This document shows, one piece after another, positions 1 to 6,074 of a DNA stretch of 14,030 bases; within the stretch, counting starts at the first letter, position 1; every line of letters begins with the position of its first letter. Origin of the DNA: JBBDXI01 sp040902425. GTDB lineage: Bacteria; Planctomycetota; Phycisphaerae; Phycisphaerales; UBA1924. The notes under the pieces were generated by a model. That model saw only the letters and a program-made list of their open reading frames with translations. It was not told the DNA's origin and did not search any database. A program made the translations under genes and the position numbers. The DNA lies in contig JBBDXI010000099.1 of assembly GCA_040902425.1 (NCBI GenBank), forward strand, positions 1 through 14,030, in the 5' to 3' direction.

Positions 1-448
1 GGGGGGGGGTGGGGGGGGGGGGGGGGGGTGAGCTGGTTCGAGGAGCACTGGCGGGCGCGGCTTCGCCGCTCAAGCCGCCATTGGCACGGGGAGGACGGTC
101 CGTGCGCATGATGAGGGTGGCGGCTCGGCGGCGTTCGAGGGGGGACTCGGCGCTGGTGGCGAGGCGGGTGAGGGCGGGGAGGATGAGGAGGCGGGCCTCG
201 GCGAGGGCGGATTCGAGGGCGAGTTTGCGGTGGCGGAGCCAGGCGGCCGCGGCGGCGGCGATGGCGGGGGTTTCGGCCCAGGCGAGGAGTGTGTCGAGGG
301 GGAGGGTGGTGTGGTTGGCGAGGTTGTCGAGGTCGAGGTTGAGGGCGAGGTAGGTGCGGAGGAGTGTGGGATCGGAGGCGAGCGCGGGATCGGCGGTGGC
401 CGCGGGGGCGGGGGAAGGGGCGGGGGAGGTGGGGACCGGGTCGATCAC
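1..448 (-). CDS. Hypothetical protein, partial (3' end beyond window edge)
   Basis: I do not recognise this gene. The minus strand is open from a GTG at 448 to the window edge, about 149 codons. The product is Ala/Leu-rich and helical: a low-complexity Pro/Ala leader (residues 1-20), then a core beginning LLRTYLALNLDLDNLANHT and continuing through LLAWAETPAI and ALAEARLLILPALTRLATS. The core resembles a small helix-turn-helix-like bundle, but I cannot name a family. Codons end overwhelmingly in C, as in the other minus-strand genes, which supports real coding. GTG 448 is chosen because a -35/-10 pair sits directly upstream and no in-frame ATG exists. The last 30 or so codons run through a dispersed hairpin repeat (43-90) and a poly-G tract (poly-Pro), so the true C-terminus may differ. 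Confidence 0.55.
   Translation of the reverse strand, partial: MIDPVPTSPAPSPAPAATADPALASDPTLLRTYLALNLDLDNLANHTTLPLDTLLAWAETPAIAAAAAAWLRHRKLALESALAEARLLILPALTRLATSAESPLERRRAATLIMRTDRPPRANGGLSGEAAPASAPRTSSPPPPPPTPP
43..88 (-). repeat. REP-like hairpin element, copy 1 (diverged)
   Basis: Outer arms CACTGGCGG (46-54) and CCGCCATTG (75-83) pair with one mismatch and enclose an inner hairpin GCGGC-TTC-GCCGC (57-69). The GCACTG...TTGGCAC ends match the frame of copies 2 and 3 (GGCACTG...GTGGCAC). It falls inside the open frame of the partial hypothetical gene, near its likely 3' end. Confidence 0.5.
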
Positions 449-453
449 GCGGG

Positions 454-482
454 AGGATACGGGGTTTGTTTGGGCGTGTCAA
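454..482 (-). promoter_or_regulatory. Sigma70-like promoter of the leftmost minus-strand gene (leaderless)
   Basis: On the minus strand a perfect -35 TTGACA (482-477) is followed by a 17-base spacer and a -10 TATCCT (459-454, four of six consensus bases). The GTG of the hypothetical gene starts only five bases after the -10 box, so transcription would start at or next to the start codon and give a leaderless mRNA. No SD site is present, which agrees. Confidence 0.6.
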
Positions 483-585
483 GGCCAGCGAATCTGTCGC
501 TTTCAGCAGCGATTTGGCGGCGTGATTGATTCGATCGAGTCGCCCGTGCACGATGCGCGAGCAGACTCATGACCGACCGATGCCG

Positions 586-591
586 TAGAAT
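586..591 (+). promoter_or_regulatory. Probable -10 box for the riboswitch-kup transcript
   Basis: TAGAAT matches TATAAT at five of six positions and lies so that transcription would begin around 597-599, exactly where the riboswitch P1 strand begins. No convincing -35 box is seen 16-18 bases upstream, so the call rests on the -10 match and its placement. Confidence 0.45.
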
Positions 592-596
592 GCTGC

Positions 597-773
597 GCTC
601 GCTGATAGAGCCGAGTGCCGCGGCGGGATCGCGGCAACGGGGAACCCATTCCGCCGGGAGTTCCGGCGGGAACGTGAAGGCGGGGGCGACTCCGCTGGAA
701 CAGGGGCTAATCCGCCGCGTGGCGGACGGGGACCAGCGATCCCCCGAGCCCGTCAGCTAACCTCGTAGGCGCA
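597..773 (+). ncRNA. Cyclic-di-AMP riboswitch (ydaO/yuaA leader)
   Basis: The ydaO/yuaA signatures appear in order. CGCTGA at 600-605 is the 5' P1 strand. CGGGGAACCCA is at 638-648. A perfect 7-bp hairpin follows (651-657 with 663-669), then a GTGAA segment (674-678) and hairpin 711-716/721-726. A GGGG/CCCC stem occupies 728-744. Last is the highly conserved 3' block GTCAGCTAACCTCGTAGGC (752-770). P1 can close as 600-603 with 768-771, or as the alternative 594-599 with 768-773. This class binds c-di-AMP and normally turns expression off when the ligand is abundant; cell-wall and potassium-transport genes are its classic targets. The next gene is kup, 132 bases downstream, which fits exactly. 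Boundaries are approximate. Confidence 0.93.
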
Positions 774-904
774 CGCTGGAGGCCGTTGGCAGTCCCCGAC
801 GGCAAGGTCGGTAAGCAACCGGTACACGCGCACGACTGGGTTCGGCCTCGGCCGGCGGACGGTCTTCGCGCGCGCTCTGGCGGCATCCCACGGGTGCTCC
901 ATCA
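774..904 (+). promoter_or_regulatory. Expression platform / leader between riboswitch and kup
   Basis: About 130 bases separate aptamer and start codon. Short GC hairpins are possible (for example GCCGT 782-786 with ACGGC 799-803, and the GGCC-rich segment 844-853). No hairpin is followed by a T run, so a classical intrinsic terminator is not visible, and no SD precedes the kup ATG that could be masked. How the switch acts (Rho, a U-less terminator, or translation) cannot be read from sequence. Confidence 0.4.
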
Positions 905-2803
905 ATGGAAGGCAATGGCGTCGTTCCGGGCTCACGCCCGAAGGGGCTGTCCTACTCCGCACTGCTCACACTTGGTGCGCTTGGCGTTGTCTACGGCGAC
1001 ATCGGCACGAGCCCTTTGTACGCGCTCCGCGAGTGCTTCGGGGGGCACCACCTCGTGGGGGCGTCTCGGGCGAACGTCTTTGGCGTTCTGTCCCTGATTC
1101 TCTGGTCGCTCGCCCTCGTCGTGTCGGTGAAGTACCTGGTCTTCATTCTGCGGGCGGACAACCGGGGTGAGGGTGGCATCCTTGCGCTCACTGCGCTGGT
1201 CACGCCGATGGGCGAGACTCGCACGCGGCGCCGGGTCCTGATCCTCCTGGGGCTCTTTGGTGCTGCGATGCTCTACGGGGATGGGATGATCACGCCTGCG
1301 ATCAGCGTGCTCAGCGCGATCGAAGGGCTCACGATCGCCACGCCGTTCTTCGAGCCCTACGTGGTGCTTCTCACCTGCGTGATTCTGCTTGGGCTCTTCC
1401 TCATCCAGAGCAAGGGCACCGGTCGAGTGGGCAGCGTGTTCGGGCCGGTGATGGTGGTCTGGTTCACGACGCTCGGAGTTCTCGGCGTCCGGCAGATCGC
1501 CCGCGACCCAACGGTGCTGATGGCGATCAACCCCTATTACGCGGTGCGTTTCTTTGCACACAACGGATGGGCCGGTTTCTGGGTCCTCGGGTCGGTGTTC
1601 CTGGTGGTGACGGGGGGAGAGGCGCTGTACGCGGACATGGGCCATTTCGGCCGGAGGGCGATCCGCTGGGCGTGGTTCGGCTGCGCCCTTCCGGGCCTGG
1701 TGCTGAACTACTTCGGTCAGGGCGCCCTGATCCTGGCGGACCCGACCGCGCTCGACAACCCCTTCTACCGCATGGCGCCGCAGTGGGCCCTGTATCCCCT
1801 GGTGGCGCTCGCGGCCGCGGCCACGGTGATCGCGTCGCAGGCTCTGATCTCTGGCGCGTTCTCGCTCACCATGCAGGCCATCCAACTGGGCTACAGCCCG
1901 CGGATGACCATCCGGCACACCTCATCGGCGCAGCGGGGGCAGATCTACCTGCCGTTCGTCAACTGGACGCTCATGCTCTCGTGCATCGGCCTTGTGGTCG
2001 GCTTCAAGTCCTCGAGCAACCTCGCGGCGGCGTACGGGATCGCGGTCACCACGACCATGTCCATCACGACGATCCTCTTCGGTGTGGTCGCGTGGCGGAA
2101 CTGGAAGTGGCCGATGTCCGCGGCCCTGGCGCTGGCGGCTTTCTTCCTCGCCTTCGACCTTGCCTTCCTGGGGGCCAACGTCGTCAAGATTCCTCACGGC
2201 GGATGGTTCCCGATCGTCGTGGCGGCCGCGGTCTTCATTCTGATGACGACCTGGAAGACGGGCCGTCGCGTCGTCGCTCAGCGTCTGGCGCAGCAGACGG
2301 TGCCGTTCGACTCGTTTCTCGTGTCCATCCGGCGTGGCATGCCGCTGCGCGTGCCGGGCGCGGCGGTTTTCATGTACTCCAGCGCGACGGGCACCCCGCC
2401 GGCGCTGCTGCACAACCTCAAGCACAACAAGGTGCTGCACGAACGGGTGATCCTGCTCACCGTCCGGACGGAGGACCTGGCTCACGTGCCGCCGGTCGAG
2501 CGGGTCGGCGCCGAGGCGCTGGGCGAGGGGTTCTTCAGGGTGCGGGTCCGGTACGGCTTCATGGATGAGCCGGACATCCCGGCGGCGCTCGCGCTCGTGC
2601 CTTCGGAGTCGCTTCCGCTCGATCCCATGCAGGTCACGTACTTCCTCGGTCGGGAGAACCTGATTCCGAGCTCCAGGCCGGGCATGGCCCGGTGGCGGGA
2701 GGCGCTCTTCGCGTGGATGAGCCGGAACGCTCAGTCCGCGACGGCGTATTTCCGGCTGCCCCCGAACAGGGTGGTTGAGCTGGGGGCGCAGATCGAACTG
2801 TGA
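905..2803 (+). CDS. kup: Kup/Trk low-affinity potassium uptake protein
   Basis: A 632-residue inner-membrane K+/H+ symporter of the Kup/HAK/KT family (E. coli Kup is 622 residues). The N-terminus carries the family hallmark VVYGDIGTSPLYAL (residues 28-41) in the first membrane helix. MITPAISVLSAIEGL (near residue 125) and VVTGGEALYADMGHFG (near 235) are further Kup signatures. About twelve hydrophobic segments fill residues 18-460; a soluble C-terminal domain follows (about 460-632). ATG 905 is the only in-frame start that keeps the family N-terminus; it has no SD. A c-di-AMP riboswitch lies directly upstream, so uptake is probably shut down when c-di-AMP is high. The third codon positions include visibly more A/T than other genes here. 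The stop is followed at once by AAAGGAGG. Confidence 0.97.
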   Translation: MEGNGVVPGSRPKGLSYSALLTLGALGVVYGDIGTSPLYALRECFGGHHLVGASRANVFGVLSLILWSLALVVSVKYLVFILRADNRGEGGILALTALVTPMGETRTRRRVLILLGLFGAAMLYGDGMITPAISVLSAIEGLTIATPFFEPYVVLLTCVILLGLFLIQSKGTGRVGSVFGPVMVVWFTTLGVLGVRQIARDPTVLMAINPYYAVRFFAHNGWAGFWVLGSVFLVVTGGEALYADMGHFGRRAIRWAWFGCALPGLVLNYFGQGALILADPTALDNPFYRMAPQWALYPLVALAAAATVIASQALISGAFSLTMQAIQLGYSPRMTIRHTSSAQRGQIYLPFVNWTLMLSCIGLVVGFKSSSNLAAAYGIAVTTTMSITTILFGVVAWRNWKWPMSAALALAAFFLAFDLAFLGANVVKIPHGGWFPIVVAAAVFILMTTWKTGRRVVAQRLAQQTVPFDSFLVSIRRGMPLRVPGAAVFMYSSATGTPPALLHNLKHNKVLHERVILLTVRTEDLAHVPPVERVGAEALGEGFFRVRVRYGFMDEPDIPAALALVPSESLPLDPMQVTYFLGRENLIPSSRPGMARWREALFAWMSRNAQSATAYFRLPPNRVVELGAQIEL

Positions 2804-2810
2804 AAGGAGG
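2803..2810 (+). promoter_or_regulatory. Orphan strong Shine-Dalgarno sequence after kup stop
   Basis: AAAGGAGG begins at the last base of the kup stop codon and is the best SD match in the window. The nearest start is GTG 2822 (spacing 11), which opens a long frame of implausible composition crossing the hairpin repeats. It looks like the leftover ribosome-binding site of a lost downstream gene, or chance. Confidence 0.3.
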
Positions 2811-2857
2811 TCTGCGAGGGCGTGGCGGCGGGGACGGTGTGGGGCTCGCCGCGGATG

Positions 2858-2940
2858 GAGCATCGACCGCCCAGAGCTGCGGTCGATGGCACGTTCAGCG
2901 GTGGGAGTCTCAGGTGGATGAGGGCCCGGGCCGCGTCCGG
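2858..2940 (+). repeat. Dispersed ~80-base element, copy A (hairpin-headed)
   Basis: This stretch is nearly identical to 3501-3582. It starts GAGCATCGACCGC, folds a 10-bp perfect stem (CATCGACCGC 2861-2870 with GCGGTCGATG 2879-2888) around a CCAGAGCT loop, and continues with a conserved GGCACGTTCAGCGGTGGGA tail and a diverged CCGGGCCGC segment. It begins 55 bases past the kup stop and could serve as its transcript-end hairpin. Confidence 0.8.
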
Positions 2941-3140
2941 TCAGTGGGGGCGGAACTGCTCGCCGATTGCGTCCACGAAGAGCGGGCATCGGCGGCTGAT
3001 GATCTCGGGCGCCGCCCGAGGAGGTGCCCGGAGTGTGGGATCGCGTTCGACCGTGAGTCGCTCCGGCGGGGCTGGTGCCGCTCGTACCCGTGGCTGTCGT
3101 ACGAGATCGATTGGGAGCGTCAGCCGTTGTGCGGGCGAAG
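2941..3140 (+). pseudogene. Possible zinc-ribbon protein remnant
   Basis: In the frame opening with GTG 2800 (which overlaps the kup stop), residues 48-115 have better codon bias than their surroundings and include RRCPECGIAFD, reminiscent of CPECG zinc-ribbon segments common in planctomycete proteins, then GWCRSYPWLSYEIDW. Only one CxxC pair is clear. The frame then runs into hairpin repeats. It could be a decayed fragment or chance; I assign no function. Confidence 0.2.
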
Positions 3141-3213
3141 CGCACTGCTCAGGATCGAGGGCCCTGAGGGTTCGGTGCGATGCGCGACGATCGGTGTCGT
3201 GGGGATCACTCGT

Positions 3214-3307
3214 CCGCCCTCCGGGCGGGTTGGATGGGGGGCGGGTTCCTGGGGCTGGGCCGCTGCGCGGTCTGCGCCTCTGGCAACGGTCGTGCGCCCT
3301 CCGGGCG
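3214..3307 (+). repeat. Two copies of a short CCCTCCGGGCG hairpin
   Basis: CCGCCC-TCC-GGGCGG (3214-3228) and CGCCC-TCC-GGGCG (3295-3307) are small perfect stems with the same TCC loop and matching flanks (each continues with GG), about 80 bases apart. They look like pieces of the same mobile or structural mosaic as the neighbouring hairpins. Confidence 0.55.
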
Positions 3308-3433
3308 GGAGCGATCAGCATGATCTGGCCGGTGTGGTGGCCGCGGGGCTTGGAGCCGCGGCACGGGCGATGGTCGTGGCGTGATCATGGCTCCTCCGCC
3401 CCGTCCGGGGCGGTGTGGGGCGGGGGCGGCGGT

Positions 3434-3498
3434 CCACGGGTTGCGCGACGCTGCGCGTCGCTGCACCCGTGGCTTCATTCCGGCGCCCCGTTGGGGCG
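3434..3498 (+). repeat. Nested hairpin plus CGCCCC/GGGGCG hairpin
   Basis: An outer stem CCACGGGT (3434-3441) with ACCCGTGG (3465-3472) encloses an inner 7-bp stem GCGACGC (3445-3451) with GCGTCGC (3455-3461). Twelve bases later CGCCCC-GTT-GGGGCG (3484-3498) forms another perfect hairpin. Three bases after that the ~80-base element copy B starts. Confidence 0.65.
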
Positions 3499-3500
3499 AA

Positions 3501-3582
3501 GAGCATCGACCGCCCAGGGCGGCGGTCGATGGCACGTTCAGCGGTGGGATTTCAGGGGGATGGGGGCTTGGGCCGCATCCGG
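3501..3582 (+). repeat. Dispersed ~80-base element, copy B
   Basis: This is the second copy of the element at 2858-2940, with only a handful of substitutions and one indel. Its stem is one pair longer: CATCGACCGCC (3504-3514) pairs with GGCGGTCGATG (3521-3531) around the loop CAGGGC. Substitutions fall mainly in the loop and tail, so the fold is kept. Confidence 0.8.
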
Positions 3583-3615
3583 GCGCGGGGGGGCTTGGGC
3601 CGCATCCGGGCGCGG
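3562..3615 (+). repeat. Perfect 27-base tandem duplication
   Basis: 3562-3588 and 3589-3615 are identical (unit contains CTTGGGCCGCATCCGGGCGC). The first unit overlaps the tail of element copy B; element copy A carries a single diverged version of the same segment, so the duplication arose in copy B only. Confidence 0.9.
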
Positions 3616-3629
3616 GCGGCATTCGGAAC

Positions 3630-3649
3630 CCGGGGCGGGGACGCCCCGG
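3630..3649 (-). terminator. GC hairpin after the MBL-fold gene, possible terminator
   Basis: CCGGGGCG (3630-3637) and CGCCCCGG (3642-3649) form a perfect 8-bp stem with a 4-base loop, 11 bases past the stop of the minus-strand gene. No T run follows, so termination is inferred from position and stability only. Confidence 0.4.
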
Positions 3650-3660
3650 CTCACCGGGGA

Positions 3661-4656
3661 TCATCCGGCTTTCAGCGCGGGCTCGGCGTGGGACCAGACG
3701 GCGCCGGGGGCGACGGCGATGATGCGGTCGAGCTCGCCGGCCGCGGCTTTGCAGAGGCGTTCCATCGGCTCATCCACGTGCTCGTCGCCGAGGGGGAAGG
3801 TCGAGTGGTGGACGGGGAGGAGGCGGCGGGCGCCGCTGGTGCGGAACATTTCCCAGGTCTGCTCGGGGGTGGCGTGGGCGTGGACCCAGGGCTCGTAGGC
3901 GCCGATGCCCATGACGGCGAGGGCGAGGTCGCCCAGGCCGCGGAAGGCGTCGGTGTAGGCGGTGTCGCCGGCGAGGAGGACGCCGTGGTCGGGGGCGCGG
4001 ACTAAGTAGCTGTTGTAGCCGCGGCCCCGGTCGAGGGCGGTTCTCGCTCCCCAGTGGGCGGGGCGGAGGGCGCGGAGTTCGAGGCCCTTGAAGACGAGGC
4101 GGTCCTCCCAGTCGAGCTCGATGACGCCGCCGAAGCCGCCGGGGATCAGGCGGGTGGTCTTGCGGGCGGTGATGACCGTGGTGTGTTTGGAGGCGAGCTT
4201 CCGCAGGGTGGGCTTGTCGAGGTGGTCGAAGTGGGCGTGGGAGATCAGGAGCAGGTCGATCTTCGGCAGTTCGTGGGCGGCGACGGGGGCGGGCTTGAGG
4301 CGGGAGAGGCCGAGGGTGAAGCCGCCGATGCTCATGCCGATGCGGTCGGAGAAGACCGGGTCCATCAGGATGTTCAGGCCGTTGAGGCGGACGAAGACGG
4401 TGGCGTGGCCGAGCCACGCGGCCGCGAGGGTGTGCGAGGTGACATCGGGCAGGCCGTTGCCGGTGGGGACGGGGGAGGCGCACTCGCGGGCCTCGAGGCG
4501 GTTCAGGCACTCCCAGAGGGCGCGGGGGTATCGCCGGAGCCCGGATTTGGCGAGGGCGGAGAGCCGCCTGAGCCGGGCCTGGGCGGGCGTGGCGAGGGCG
4601 GTAGAACCGGTGATCGCGGCGGCGGGCACCCGGCCGCGTGGGATGCTGGTCGTCAT
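3661..4656 (-). CDS. MBL-fold metal-dependent hydrolase, NAPE-PLD/UlaG-like
   Basis: About 331 residues. The metallo-beta-lactamase fold is clear: AAAWLGHATVFVRLNGLNIL (78-97) leads to MDPVFSDR (98-105), the metal motif HAHFDH (140-145: His140, His142, Asp144, His145), PAHWGAR (199-205), LLAGDTAYTD (227-236, Asp231), HATPEQ (261-266 region) and LPVHHSTFPLGDEHVDEP (280-297). The order and the WLGHA/DPVFSDR/HW/GDT pattern fit the NAPE-PLD-like branch, whose known members cleave phosphodiesters or lactones. The substrate here is unknown. I start at ATG 4656 because GAGAGG lies 11 bases upstream; an in-frame TTG at 4689 would add 11 residues. It lies downstream of the site-2 protease gene, separated by a hairpin repeat, so it is probably its own unit. 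Confidence 0.88.
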   Translation of the reverse strand: MTTSIPRGRVPAAAITGSTALATPAQARLRRLSALAKSGLRRYPRALWECLNRLEARECASPVPTGNGLPDVTSHTLAAAWLGHATVFVRLNGLNILMDPVFSDRIGMSIGGFTLGLSRLKPAPVAAHELPKIDLLLISHAHFDHLDKPTLRKLASKHTTVITARKTTRLIPGGFGGVIELDWEDRLVFKGLELRALRPAHWGARTALDRGRGYNSYLVRAPDHGVLLAGDTAYTDAFRGLGDLALAVMGIGAYEPWVHAHATPEQTWEMFRTSGARRLLPVHHSTFPLGDEHVDEPMERLCKAAAGELDRIIAVAPGAVWSHAEPALKAG

Positions 4657-4790
4657 GATGGACTGGGCCTCTCTCTCCGAGATCGACAACGGACCCCCCC
4701 TGGCTTCAAGGCCTCTGGTGATGCTACGTCCGGTATGAGTGCGGGTTCATGGCCTTTGGCCCTGTGGTTCAACCGGCGGCGTGGGCGTGG

Positions 4791-4830
4791 GGCACTGCTG
4801 CGCGGCGAAGACGCCGCGAGCAGTGGCACC
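4791..4830 (-). repeat. REP-like hairpin element, copy 2
   Basis: CACTGCTGCGCGGCG (4793-4807) pairs with CGCCGCGAGCAGTG (4812-4825) around a 4-base loop: 14 pairs and one bulged G. It is flanked by GGC-type ends (GTGGCACC). It lies about 20 bases past the site-2 protease stop and may end that transcript. A near-identical copy is at 9378-9417 and a relative at 43-88. Confidence 0.8.
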
Positions 4831-4849
4831 CCTTCCGGTGTCACTGGCG

Positions 4850-5992
4850 CTACCCCGCGTGCTGGACCTCCTCCCTGACGTCGCCCGCGGGGTGGAGGGG
4901 GGCGGGGAGGCCCCGGAGGGCGGAACGGACCATGATGAACTCGCCGATGTTTTCGGGGGTGAGCAGGCCGACGAGCCGGCCGCGGTCGGTGACGGGGACG
5001 AGGGGGCAGCCGGTCTGCTGGATGCGGTCGAAGACGCGGGTGAGTGAGGCGGAGGCGTCGACGGAGCCGCAGTCGCGGCGCATGGCGGCGGCGATGGGGG
5101 CGTCGCGCCCGCTGCTGGCCAGGGCGCGGACGAGGTCGGCGCGGGGGAGGATGCCGGCGATCCGCTCGCCGTCCATAACGGGGAAGTCCTGCTGGGAGGT
5201 GGCGAGGAGGAGGTCGGCGGCCTGTCCGAGGGTGCTGTCCTCGGGGAGGGCGGCGAAGTCGGTGATCATGGCGTCGCGGACGGGGACGTTGCCGATGGTG
5301 TAGCGGATCTCGGCCATCTGGGCCTCGGCCTGGGCGCCCATGAAGACGAAGACGGCGATGAGGATGAGGAAGGGGTTGTACATGAGGCCGGCGAAGAAGA
5401 AGAGCGCGGCCATGACCTGGCCGACGGCGGCGGCGATTCGGGTGGCGCGGGCGTGGTCGAGGCGGTAGGCGAGGGCGGCGCGCAGGACCCGGCCGCCGTC
5501 CATGGGGAAGGCGGGGAGCATGTTGAAGAGGACCAGGAAGACGTTGATGTAGGCGAGGGTGTGGAGGAAGCCCGCGGCGAGGAATCCCCCGCGGGCGCCG
5601 GCGGCGGCGGGGTCGGCCGGGGGGATGCCGAGGGCGAAGATGAGGGCGTAGAGGAGGATGGCGATGGCGACGTTGACGGCGGGGCCGGCGAGGGCGATGA
5701 GAAGTTCCTGCCTGGGGTCGGTGGGCATGCGCTCGAGCCGGGCGACGCCGCCGATGGGCAGGAGGGTGATGTCGCGAGTGGGGATGCCGAAGCGGCGGGC
5801 CATGAGGGCGTGGCCGAGCTCGTGGAGAACGACGCAGGCGAAGACGGCGAGGACGAGGGTGTTGCTGAGGATGATGGCGGGGAGGCCGTCATCCCAGCGC
5901 ATCCAGGTGACGAAGGCGAGGAGGAGCAGGAAGGTGGCGTGGATGTAGAGGCCGATGCCCGCGACGGAGCCGATCTTGAGGGACCAGCGCAT
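4850..5992 (-). CDS. Site-2 protease family (M50) membrane zinc metalloprotease with two CBS domains
   Basis: A 380-residue intramembrane protease. Membrane helices occupy the first 220 residues. The zinc motif HELGH is at 57-61 within VVLHELGHALMARRFGI. The second active-site motif NMLPAFPMDGGR (157-168) supplies the third zinc ligand Asp165. Two CBS domains follow at about 236-295 (VRDAMITDF...) and 296-360 (AAMRRDCGSVDAS...), as in SpoIVFB/Rip-like group III proteases, where they sense nucleotides. Such enzymes cut membrane-anchored anti-sigma factors or other single-span proteins; the substrate is unknown. ATG 5992 is chosen because the family N-terminus starts there (MRWSLKIGSVAGI); the frame is open much further upstream but that extension has no sense. 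Weak SD GGTGAG. The gene is 82 bases downstream of the WapI-like gene. Confidence 0.95.
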   Translation of the reverse strand: MRWSLKIGSVAGIGLYIHATFLLLLAFVTWMRWDDGLPAIILSNTLVLAVFACVVLHELGHALMARRFGIPTRDITLLPIGGVARLERMPTDPRQELLIALAGPAVNVAIAILLYALIFALGIPPADPAAAGARGGFLAAGFLHTLAYINVFLVLFNMLPAFPMDGGRVLRAALAYRLDHARATRIAAAVGQVMAALFFFAGLMYNPFLILIAVFVFMGAQAEAQMAEIRYTIGNVPVRDAMITDFAALPEDSTLGQAADLLLATSQQDFPVMDGERIAGILPRADLVRALASSGRDAPIAAAMRRDCGSVDASASLTRVFDRIQQTGCPLVPVTDRGRLVGLLTPENIGEFIMVRSALRGLPAPLHPAGDVREEVQHAG

Positions 5993-6074
5993 GGGCTCAC
6001 CGTAGCGCGGCGGAGCGGGGAGAGGGGGGGTGTGCGCCCGCTCATGACAAACGCCGCGTCCGACCCGGGTGGCG

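Larger units (their letters stand above)
2804..3660. other. Repeat-rich 850-base gap without a convincing gene
   Basis: This is the convergent gap between kup and the metallo-beta-lactamase-fold gene. Frames are open on both strands because of high GC, but none shows consistent codon bias or a recognisable fold. Contents in order: element copy A (2858-2940), a possible zinc-ribbon remnant (about 2941-3140), two CGCCC-TCC-GGGCG hairpins (3214-3228, 3295-3307), a nested hairpin (3434-3472), a CGCCCC/GGGGCG hairpin (3484-3498), element copy B (3501-3582), a 27-base tandem duplication (3562-3615) and a terminator-like hairpin (3630-3649). Confidence 0.6.

Noticed and set aside
838..860. Intrinsic terminator in the kup leader
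   Set aside because: The GGCC-rich palindrome here is short and not followed by a T run.
1922..3145. 407-codon minus-strand open frame opposite kup and the following gap
   Set aside because: Pro/Arg/His-rich shadow of kup on the opposite strand; runs into the hairpin-repeat gap.
2822..3898. 358-codon plus-strand frame with a strong SD
   Set aside because: It runs through palindromic repeats and into the antisense of the MBL-fold gene; composition is Arg/Ser/Gly/Ala with no domain.
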